Below are positions 44,531 to 52,133 of a DNA stretch of 64,000 bases, piece by piece (position 1 is the first letter of the stretch; every line of letters starts with the position of its first letter). The notes beneath the pieces were generated by a model. It had not been told where the DNA came from, did not search any database, and was given only the letters and a program-made list of their open reading frames with translations. Source of the DNA: Candidatus Magnetomicrobium cryptolimnococcus. Lineage in GTDB: Bacteria > Nitrospirota > Thermodesulfovibrionia > Thermodesulfovibrionales > Magnetobacteriaceae. The stretch spans positions 186,001 to 250,000 of the forward strand of contig JAGYWI010000001.1 of the NCBI GenBank assembly GCA_018606805.1. Direction: 5' to 3'. Both the position numbers and the translations under genes were made by a program.

Positions 44531-44675
44531 TTTTTTTGCCTCCTTATAAAAAAACAGATAAACAAGGAAAGAGATGCTTGGGGGGATAACCCCCTTTCCT
44601 AAAACTTTTGGCTTGCCATATACTTAAGTAGTCCCAAACATGTAGAGTAGATTCATTATTAACAAACCTACCTTA
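44531..44675. repeat. Intergenic region with dispersed element copy i
   Basis: GGGGG-ATAA-CCCCC (44581-44594) followed by TTTCCTAAAACTTTTGGCTTGCC, the phrase shared with 4690-4702 and 12394-12412. Between paralogue 2 and the B12-type radical SAM gene. No gene seen. Confidence 0.55.
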
Positions 44676-46649
44676 TTAAAAAGCTGTTTCCAATGGTTGA
44701 CTGCCTAATTCATAAGCAGGTATTACACACATATGATGTCCATCTTCTACAATACTTTTATATATTTCCGGTCCAGATGCTGTAGCAGCTACAATAACTA
44801 CATCGGCATTTAGGCTTTTAAGGGCATCACTGGCATAAACAGGGTATTCCTCGATTTTTTTACCTGCCATAGCGCGGTCTATAAATCCTAAAAGTGTTAC
44901 GTTACTTTTCTTGATTTCTTCAAAAATTAATGGTGCCAATTCCCCTCTAGCTCCGTATATTACTACCTTTTTATCTAAAGCGGAAAGATTTTTGCAAATT
45001 TCACGCAAATTAGTCTTAAAGTGAAAATATGGTATTTCCGTTTCCGGTTCGCCATTTATAAATAACTCATTTACTATAACGTATGTGTTTATTATTCTAA
45101 GGGACTTAATACTTCCAGTCTTTACAGCATTTAAAAAGTCTAACAAAAATGCTGGCCTTATAAGAAAGTTAAACAAATATAGGTTTTGCCCTTCTTGCGT
45201 TTTTATTGGTAGTAGGTATTTTTCAAAGGAGCGCTCGTTGTCAATATCCAATGGATATGTATCAATATCGTTTGCAAGCAACATACCGTTATAGTTGTAC
45301 CTATGCACTTGTATGAAATTTTTAGTACCAGGGGCGCTATAGCAGATAGAGCGCATGGAAAGTATATCAGCCTTTGTATCATTTTTTATAATCTTAAAAA
45401 GTGCCCTGTAATCTGTACTAATAGTTATGTTATTTGTGTTGCATGTAAAAATTTGTATATAGTCAAAGTTACCGTTTAATCTTGGTGCTTCTTCATAAAG
45501 TGCTTGGAGTGTTGGAAGCACAACGGTATTTTCATTATCATTTATATCAAGACTCAAATTAGCAGAGATTAAAATCCTTCCTATATTGGGTAGTTTATTT
45601 TGTTGGTGTTTTTTATTTAAAGGAGGAAATGCTTGGGCTACCATATCAAAAAGCGCTCTTAATCTGTTATCTGTAGTGTGGTTTGCTTGTGCCCTTTTTA
45701 GGGAGTTTAGGGCAATTGTTTCACGGTTTTCGGCATTTTTCAAATAGTATAAGATTTTATCAAAGAGTTCTTTTTTGTCTTTGTAGTAACATATTTCCTT
45801 ATCTGTTTGAAACATATCGGCAAGTTCGGGATTTTCATTTGTAATTTGAAATGCCCCACACCCTGCTACTTCAAAGTGCCGTAGTTTAGTCTGGTAGCCA
45901 GTGTAGTCTTCATCTGCCGAGTATGCCGGATTAAATACAATGTTTGCCTCGTTATATACTTTAACCATCTCATCGTTAGTTAAGACACCGCCATATGCCT
46001 TTGCAAGATGCGGGTGTTTGTCCCATCCAAAGCCAAAGAGTCTAAACCGAATTCCGTTACTTAAACAAAAATCATAAAGTTCACTTAAAAGCGAGTTCCG
46101 TTGAAGGCCATCTTCCCAACTGTTGCCGTTTTTAGTATCAGATTTGCATTTACCAATGAAAATCACATCGTATTTTTTATTTATATTTGGAAGTTTACAA
46201 AACACCTTCGGGTTATATCCCCATGGCATATAGATAAGCCTTTCTGGCTGCCACCCCTCAGTAAGCCGCAGCTCATAGGCGCGCCTTGAGTGTGTAGCTA
46301 CCACGTCGTATCTGTGTTCAAATCGCTTATTCATATTGTACCACAACTGTGGCTCATCATCAGCATGAAAGGCTATTACCTTTATACCCTTATGTCTTGA
46401 GATTTGAAAAAAGTTATCTGGGTTTACTAAAGTAGTGTGCATACCGTCTGAATAAAAAAATATATAATCAAAAGACCCATTACGGACGAGACTCTCAAGA
46501 TACTTGGTACAGTATGAGCTATCAAAATGCCGTCCCAAGACAAGCGGTATAACATCCACTATATGGGCATCGTATAAACGTTTAAGAGGCTCTACCCAAC
46601 TGTCTTTTATATAAATACTACTAAAGTTTCCAATTGATAATATTTCCAT
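44676..46649 (-). CDS. CgeB-like glycosyltransferase with C-terminal Rossmann module (paralogue 2)
   Basis: 657 residues, aligned end to end with the gene at 40567-42480. Shared landmarks: a MEILSIGN/MQILMIGA start, KDSWVEPLKRLYD, HADDEPQLWYN, FNPAYSADEDYTGYQTKLRHFEVAGCGAF (TKLRHFEVAGCGAF identical), and a C-terminal KVVIYGARGELA ... LLGFIDRAMAG ... VVIVAATASG module. Probably a second glycosyltransferase of the same pathway, arisen by duplication and now separated by two genes. It ends the block pseB-cytidylyltransferase-GT with 3-bp spacing. Confidence 0.82.
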   Translation of the reverse strand: MEILSIGNFSSIYIKDSWVEPLKRLYDAHIVDVIPLVLGRHFDSSYCTKYLESLVRNGSFDYIFFYSDGMHTTLVNPDNFFQISRHKGIKVIAFHADDEPQLWYNMNKRFEHRYDVVATHSRRAYELRLTEGWQPERLIYMPWGYNPKVFCKLPNINKKYDVIFIGKCKSDTKNGNSWEDGLQRNSLLSELYDFCLSNGIRFRLFGFGWDKHPHLAKAYGGVLTNDEMVKVYNEANIVFNPAYSADEDYTGYQTKLRHFEVAGCGAFQITNENPELADMFQTDKEICYYKDKKELFDKILYYLKNAENRETIALNSLKRAQANHTTDNRLRALFDMVAQAFPPLNKKHQQNKLPNIGRILISANLSLDINDNENTVVLPTLQALYEEAPRLNGNFDYIQIFTCNTNNITISTDYRALFKIIKNDTKADILSMRSICYSAPGTKNFIQVHRYNYNGMLLANDIDTYPLDIDNERSFEKYLLPIKTQEGQNLYLFNFLIRPAFLLDFLNAVKTGSIKSLRIINTYVIVNELFINGEPETEIPYFHFKTNLREICKNLSALDKKVVIYGARGELAPLIFEEIKKSNVTLLGFIDRAMAGKKIEEYPVYASDALKSLNADVVIVAATASGPEIYKSIVEDGHHMCVIPAYELGSQPLETAF

Positions 46650-46652
46650 TTT

Positions 46653-47954
46653 TTATGATGCCTTTGGAAACTCTGCTAAAACACTATTATTAATTAACAT
46701 ATTGGCTAATTCCCGTGCACACCAATCCCCACAATGCCCGGTAACCCCGTTTGCTAAATGACTACTCGCTTGTAAAAATTGCTGGCTTAACACCCCTTGT
46801 ATTCCGTTCATAACGGTACCGTTTTTCAGTATTGTTACAGTTTTAGCACCAAAGGTGTATCCTGCTTCTTTAAAGTTAATAAGTGTCTGGTTTTCAGAGG
46901 AGGATACTATTGCTATAGTATCAAAGCTAAATTTCTCATATACAGATTTTAATAACTCTGTGCTTCCTTCAAAAAAGAAAAAGCCCCTTTTTTCAACCAT
47001 ATCGGCAACCTTACTATCTTCAATTAAAAACCTAATGCCAGCTCCATATTCGTTCATTAGTATGTTAGCTGCTTCCATTATGCTTAATATATTATCATAG
47101 ATAGCAGGATATTCCTTTAATACTACAAAAAGAAAGAGCCTTCCTATGTCATATACTTTTTTTTGATAAACACCAGAATTTATATTTTTTAGTATTGGGT
47201 TTTTTAGCAATAGTTCTACAGTATTTTCAAGTGTGAAGTCCACATTTACGTTTTGTAGGTTATTATAAATGGTGTTCATAAACTGTAGGTCAGATGGCGT
47301 ATCAACAGAGATTCTATGGTGTACTTTATAAAAAACCTCTTCATCTTTAAACTTGAGTACTTTAACGTTTTCAAACCTGTGTGGGTACACATTGTGTAAA
47401 AAAACTGGGAAATGGTGTTCTCGTAAATATGGTGTATCTGAGTATTTTTCTGCCTGTTCCCATACCCATAGTCTTGAAATGACAATCCCTTCATGTATAG
47501 GTGTAGTGTCATGGATACTATCAAAGGTTATGTGTCCAGCATCTTTATTAATTTTCAGCATTTGTATCATTTTATCTATTGTTGTTGTTGATAAAAGTGG
47601 ACAGTCCCCGCTTGCTAATACACATATATCAGCATTATACTTTCTGGCTGCAGACGTAAGCCGTCCCACAACATCATTTGTATCACCTTGATAAATATAC
47701 AACTCTACACCACTTTCAACTGCCACCTTCCCAAGCATTATACTTTCTGATTCATCAGGGGCACAAAGCACTATTAAATCTATTAGTTGACTACTTTTTA
47801 ACCTATGGATAACCCAGTCAAGGACAGTCTTTTTGCCTATTAACTTAAAGTGTTTACATGGAAGTCTCTTTGATGTTAAACGCACAGGCACTACTGCCAC
47901 TGTTTGTAGCTTATCATCCTGCTTTTCAAGCTGCTTTTCGATGTTACATGGCAT
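46653..47954 (-). CDS. SpsF/CMP-sugar-synthetase-like cytidylyltransferase with unassigned C-terminal half
   Basis: 433 residues. Residues 17-240 form a nucleotidyltransferase: VAVVPVRLTSKRLPCKHFKLIGKKTVLDWVI (landmark RLTSKRLPCKHF) and LASGDCPLL, as in SpsF/PseF/NeuA enzymes that activate nonulosonic acids with CTP. Residues 250-433 are a separate domain not recognised with certainty; its position and strands (GIRFLIEDSKVADMVEKRG, IAIVSSSENQ) recall a degenerate PseG-like hydrolase, since SpsF-PseG fusions are known. It follows pseB after 44 bp. Confidence 0.75.
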   Translation of the reverse strand: MPCNIEKQLEKQDDKLQTVAVVPVRLTSKRLPCKHFKLIGKKTVLDWVIHRLKSSQLIDLIVLCAPDESESIMLGKVAVESGVELYIYQGDTNDVVGRLTSAARKYNADICVLASGDCPLLSTTTIDKMIQMLKINKDAGHITFDSIHDTTPIHEGIVISRLWVWEQAEKYSDTPYLREHHFPVFLHNVYPHRFENVKVLKFKDEEVFYKVHHRISVDTPSDLQFMNTIYNNLQNVNVDFTLENTVELLLKNPILKNINSGVYQKKVYDIGRLFLFVVLKEYPAIYDNILSIMEAANILMNEYGAGIRFLIEDSKVADMVEKRGFFFFEGSTELLKSVYEKFSFDTIAIVSSSENQTLINFKEAGYTFGAKTVTILKNGTVMNGIQGVLSQQFLQASSHLANGVTGHCGDWCARELANMLINNSVLAEFPKAS

Positions 47955-47998
47955 ATTTAGTTATCTTTCTCCTGACACTTATTAATTCTTAATATAAT

Positions 47999-49009
47999 CT
48001 AAACACAAAAATTCTCTTTTTCAAATAAGTCCCTCATTTCCTGCACTGTAAGCCAGCTATCGTTAATATCGCTTCTAATAGTAAACCCCGGCGGCACTAT
48101 CCTATTGTGCTTATATTTACTTGTAGCCCTCGATTCAAAATGTATATCTGGCAGTATTACAAAGTAGTCTCTGCCTGATAGGGACACATGTACCGTTGTG
48201 CTAGCCTCATCCATTGAAAGTAACGATTCATGGAGTTTTTCACCAACTCTTATACCAACAACCTTTAATTTACACTCCTCACATATAGCATTTGCCAGAT
48301 CAATTATCTTCATACTTGGTAGCTTAGGAATAAACACCTCTCCACCGTGGGCATGCTCAAGCACATGGTGCACTATTTCAACCGCCTCCTCTATCGTAAT
48401 CCAAAACCGTGTCATTCGCTCATCAGTTATAGGTAATTCCTTAGCCCCCTTTTTTTTCAAACATAAAAAAAGCGGTACAACACTACCCCTGCTGCCTATC
48501 ACATTACCGTACCTTACTACTGTAAAAATAGTATCCTTCCACCCCGCATATGAACTCGCTGCTACAAATATCTTTTCCATTGATAGCTTAGTCGCTCCAT
48601 ATAGATTTATAGGGCTAACCGCCTTATCCGTAGAAAGGGCTATTACCTTTTTGACACCCTTATCAATAGCAGCCTCTACAATATTCTGAGCACCTATTAT
48701 ATTGGTTTTAACAGCCTCAAAGGGATTATACTCAGCAGCAGGCACATGTTTTAAAGCCGCAGCGTGTATCACATAGTCAACACCGTCAAACGCCCTAAGC
48801 AGACGGTCTTTATCCCTGACATCCCCTAAAAAATATCTTATAGGATACTGCTGCCTACTAAATACCTGAGACATCTCGTACTGCTTAAACTCATCACGGC
48901 TTAGGATTATTAATTTCCTTACCTTGAAGTTTTTTAATATGTACTCAGTATACTTTTTGCCAAAAGTACCCGTACCACCAGTTATTAGGACTGCCTTATC
49001 ATTAAACAT
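47999..49009 (-). CDS. pseB: UDP-GlcNAc 4,6-dehydratase (inverting), PseB-like
   Basis: 336 residues. PseB makes the first intermediate of pseudaminic acid from UDP-GlcNAc. The NAD site is GGTGTFG at 11-17; the catalytic stretch STDKAVSPINLYGATKLSMEK holds the Thr-Asp-Lys triad and YxxxK of inverting dehydratases (landmark STDKAVSPINLYGATK). RDEFKQYEM, HAAALKHVP and VRYGNVIGSRGSVVPLF are all PseB-like. It is the first gene of the cluster and points to a pseudaminic- or legionaminic-type modification, typically of flagellin. Confidence 0.93.
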   Translation of the reverse strand: MFNDKAVLITGGTGTFGKKYTEYILKNFKVRKLIILSRDEFKQYEMSQVFSRQQYPIRYFLGDVRDKDRLLRAFDGVDYVIHAAALKHVPAAEYNPFEAVKTNIIGAQNIVEAAIDKGVKKVIALSTDKAVSPINLYGATKLSMEKIFVAASSYAGWKDTIFTVVRYGNVIGSRGSVVPLFLCLKKKGAKELPITDERMTRFWITIEEAVEIVHHVLEHAHGGEVFIPKLPSMKIIDLANAICEECKLKVVGIRVGEKLHESLLSMDEASTTVHVSLSGRDYFVILPDIHFESRATSKYKHNRIVPPGFTIRSDINDSWLTVQEMRDLFEKENFCV

Positions 49010-49299
49010 TTAAATTCCTTTCCACCGACTCTTTATACAATGGTATTATTTTTATTCGGTTGATTTATTAATTTGTTTAAACTTATATTTTGCAAAAAAG
49101 CTAAGGACAACATAACAGTTTTTTTTTGGATTACTTTCATTGATATTAGACGATACTATATAATGTAGGCACTGTTTAAACGATATGATAGCTAAAAACA
49201 TTATTAATAAAGAAAACCCACGCCATGTCCCTTAACGTTTCACAATATAAGTGACTAAAAAAACCATCACCACTTCTACAACTTAAGAAACATATACAA

Positions 49300-49506
49300 T
49301 TAACAACTCTTTGGCTCTTTTTTTAACCACGCAGGCACTGCAATCCCCTTTGCTTCCATCTTAGCAATTATACGCTGCCTCACCGTAGTCTTTGGCGCAC
49401 CACAAAACAGCTTACTATAACCAATGCGCAGATTTATAGCCGCAAGAAGATACACTAGCCCCAATGGCGGTATCAAAATAGAGATTATTAGTAAAAATTT
49501 ATTCAT
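49300..49506 (-). CDS. Small membrane protein, 68 residues
   Basis: One hydrophobic stretch (about residues 4-26, FLLIISILIPPLGLVYLLA) with the ILIPPLG motif reminiscent of the Pmp3/YqaE family, followed by a basic cytoplasmic-type tail (TTVRQRIIAKMEAKGIAVPAWLKKEPK). Only one helix is present where Pmp3 has two, so I do not assign the family. No clear ribosome binding site. Isolated gene. Confidence 0.45.
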   Translation of the reverse strand: MNKFLLIISILIPPLGLVYLLAAINLRIGYSKLFCGAPKTTVRQRIIAKMEAKGIAVPAWLKKEPKSC

Positions 49507-49766
49507 AATATATAAATATTATAAAACCAAACCAAACCGAAAATCAATAGAATTTCTACATTTTTACACATATACCGTCCACTTTCCTGTTTTTAATAGA
49601 CTATAAAAAAATATTATAGCAAATTCAGTTTGCGAAATTTGTTTTTCTAATGTATAGTTTTATGTGTAGCAGTTGTTATATTACATGGCGTTGTTTTATT
49701 TACAATATCTCAAGGCAATTAATAGGTCATGATTATTGCACAAATATTGTTAGGATAGCTTTTAAG

Positions 49767-52010
49767 ATGAAAGATGAACTAAAGAGTAAGAAACAATTAA
49801 TTGAAGAGCTAAATAAGCTTCGTAAGCAAGTTACAAACTTGACACAAGGTAAAGAGCATGAGGTAATACAATCAGTAGATAGTTTGGAGGTTTCCCGTGA
49901 TCTATTTATTAAAGGCTGCCCTGCCGTTATCATTAAGTGGCTACATCAAAACACATGGTTAATTCACTATGTATCGTCCAACATAACACAGTTTGGTTAT
50001 ACAGCATCAGACCTTATCGCTCAACATTGTAGTTACGTTGACCTAGTATATGAGGATGATTTAAACCGTGTAGTATCACAACTTAAATACTTAAAGGTTA
50101 CTAAAGCGGATTCTTTGAAACAATCTTTTCGTATGAAATGTAAGGACGGACAACTGCGCTGGATTACTAACTATATAAACGTTGTCTGTGGAGTAGATGG
50201 CAACGTTATTGGTTACAATGGTTATATTTTAGATATTACCGAACAAAAGAATTTGGAAGATGCTCTTATAAAGAGCGAAGAACGACTTAAAACTCTCATT
50301 AGTAGCACTGAAAACATAATTATTATGTATGACACCCAGGGTAGACACCTTTATTGTAATGCCCCTGCCCATTATGGTATCAAAAGTGGCACTATTATTG
50401 GTAAAAAACCTTATGATTTCTTTGACACCGATACCGCCGACAGCATTATGAATAATATCACGGACGTTATTAATACCGGAAAAAGTAAAACCATAGAACA
50501 ACAAATCAAGTTATCAGACCAAACTTTGTGGTTTTTAGTGCACATGGCACCAGCATTTGACTACGAAGGCGATGTTATTGCTGTAACATCCTATTTGCTA
50601 AATATTACGGAAAGAAAAAAGGCGGAGGTTTCATTAAATGAAAGTGAAGAGCGCTTTCGCATTATGGCAGATACAGCACCTGTTATTATTTGGATAGCTG
50701 ACGAAAATAGCGTCTTTAATTTTCTAAATAAACAGGCATTAGAGTTTTTTGGTAAATCGTTAAAAGACATAATAGATGCTGGCATTGATAGCCTCGTCCA
50801 TGATGACGAGCGTACGCTTTTTACAGATATGCTGCAAAAGGCATACATAGAACACATCACCTACAGGGTGGAGGTTCGATATAAACGCTACGATGGTGAG
50901 TACAGATGGTTTTTAAATACTGGAGTGCCTCGGTTTGATAAAAGTGGTCTATTCGTTGGATTTATTGGCTCTGCTATTGATATTACTGACCGAAAAAACA
51001 TCGAAAAACAATTACTGGAAAGCCGAGAACGTTTAAAGCTTGCACAAAAAATGGGCAAAATTGGCTACTGGGAATATAGTTTACAAGATAAAATCCATTA
51101 TTGGTCAGAACAACTCTTTCGACTTTTTGAAAGAAACATTAACCTTGGACATCCAAGCCTCACCCAAAGCCTTTCCTACTATAATAAAGAAGATGCTGAT
51201 AAATTACGCGATTTGTTTCATAAAGCAACCTTTGATGGTCTTATATCTGAAACTGATGTTAGCATTAAACTTCCAAGCGCTCGACACGTCTACCATCACT
51301 GTCTAATATCACCCGTAAGAGACAATAGCGGTAATATAGTAAAGGTTATTGGTATAAATCAAGAAATAACAGAAAGAAAACTGTATGAAGAAAGAAACGT
51401 ACTAGCACTTAAGCAACAAGAATTGCTTATTTCAGAAATGCACCACTGGGTTAAAAATATACTCCAAGTCATATTAGGTCTTTTTATCTTGCAATCTCGA
51501 TATACTGAGGAAAGCGTCTATTTCTCATTATTTAAAGAAAGTGAAAACCGAGTAAAGTCTATCTCATTAGTCATTGAAAATATTAAATATGAAGGAGAGA
51601 AGGCCAGGGTTGATATGAATACATACGTTAAGCGCTTATGTGCAGTCTTAACCGACTCATATAATAAGTCAATAGAAATAAACTTAAACGTAATGGACAT
51701 TCTTTTGGATATTTATAAGGCAATACCCTGTGGACTTATTATTAATGAGGTAGTCTCTAATGCGTTTAAACATGCCTTTGGAGATTCAACAACAGGGTAC
51801 ATTTCAATTAACTTCGTATATGATAAAACAGCACAAATCTATACACTTGATATAAGCGACAATGGAGTAGGCTTGCCCCAAGTATTTGACATACATAGCT
51901 CAGACACCATGGGCTTTAAACTTCTATCCGTTTTAGTTGAACAACTGGAATGCGATATGACGGTTATATCTGAAAATGGAACATCCTTTACCTTTTTGTT
52001 TAGAGAATAA
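49767..52010 (+). CDS. Multi-PAS histidine kinase of the HisKA_2/HWE type
   Basis: About 747 residues from ATG 49767 (AGGA upstream), preceded in frame by an unlikely AT-rich 39-codon extension. A coiled coil (1-30) is followed by about four PAS/PAC units ending in ITEQKNLE, ITERKKAE, ITDRKNIE and ITERKLYE. The kinase core begins EMHHWVKNILQVILGL, an altered H-box in which Trp replaces the usual Arg of HHRVKN, and ends with NEVVSNAFKHAF (N-box) and DISDNGVGLP. No membrane segments, no receiver and no partner regulator nearby. Ligands unknown. Confidence 0.88.
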   Translation: MKDELKSKKQLIEELNKLRKQVTNLTQGKEHEVIQSVDSLEVSRDLFIKGCPAVIIKWLHQNTWLIHYVSSNITQFGYTASDLIAQHCSYVDLVYEDDLNRVVSQLKYLKVTKADSLKQSFRMKCKDGQLRWITNYINVVCGVDGNVIGYNGYILDITEQKNLEDALIKSEERLKTLISSTENIIIMYDTQGRHLYCNAPAHYGIKSGTIIGKKPYDFFDTDTADSIMNNITDVINTGKSKTIEQQIKLSDQTLWFLVHMAPAFDYEGDVIAVTSYLLNITERKKAEVSLNESEERFRIMADTAPVIIWIADENSVFNFLNKQALEFFGKSLKDIIDAGIDSLVHDDERTLFTDMLQKAYIEHITYRVEVRYKRYDGEYRWFLNTGVPRFDKSGLFVGFIGSAIDITDRKNIEKQLLESRERLKLAQKMGKIGYWEYSLQDKIHYWSEQLFRLFERNINLGHPSLTQSLSYYNKEDADKLRDLFHKATFDGLISETDVSIKLPSARHVYHHCLISPVRDNSGNIVKVIGINQEITERKLYEERNVLALKQQELLISEMHHWVKNILQVILGLFILQSRYTEESVYFSLFKESENRVKSISLVIENIKYEGEKARVDMNTYVKRLCAVLTDSYNKSIEINLNVMDILLDIYKAIPCGLIINEVVSNAFKHAFGDSTTGYISINFVYDKTAQIYTLDISDNGVGLPQVFDIHSSDTMGFKLLSVLVEQLECDMTVISENGTSFTFLFRE

Positions 52011-52133
52011 AAAAAGCAGAGAAGAATAGAAGATAGACAATAGAAAAAAAGAACGGGGGAAAACCCTTTTACCTAAAAGGGTTTCCCCCGCATCCTCTAA
52101 TCTTCTTTCTTTTTCTTTTCTTTTTCTTTTATT
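52011..52133. repeat. Dispersed palindromic element, copy j, at a convergent gene end
   Basis: CGGGGGAAAACCCTTTT-ACCT-AAAAGGGTTTCCCCCG (52054-52090), the clearest copy in the window, with an A/G-rich left flank and T/C-rich right flank. It sits between two convergent genes, where it can act as a bidirectional terminator. Confidence 0.75.

Noticed and set aside
49650-49766. 39-codon N-terminal extension of the PAS kinase
   Set aside because: AT-rich, Cys/Tyr-rich sequence unlike any PAS kinase start; ATG 49767 begins a normal coiled coil.
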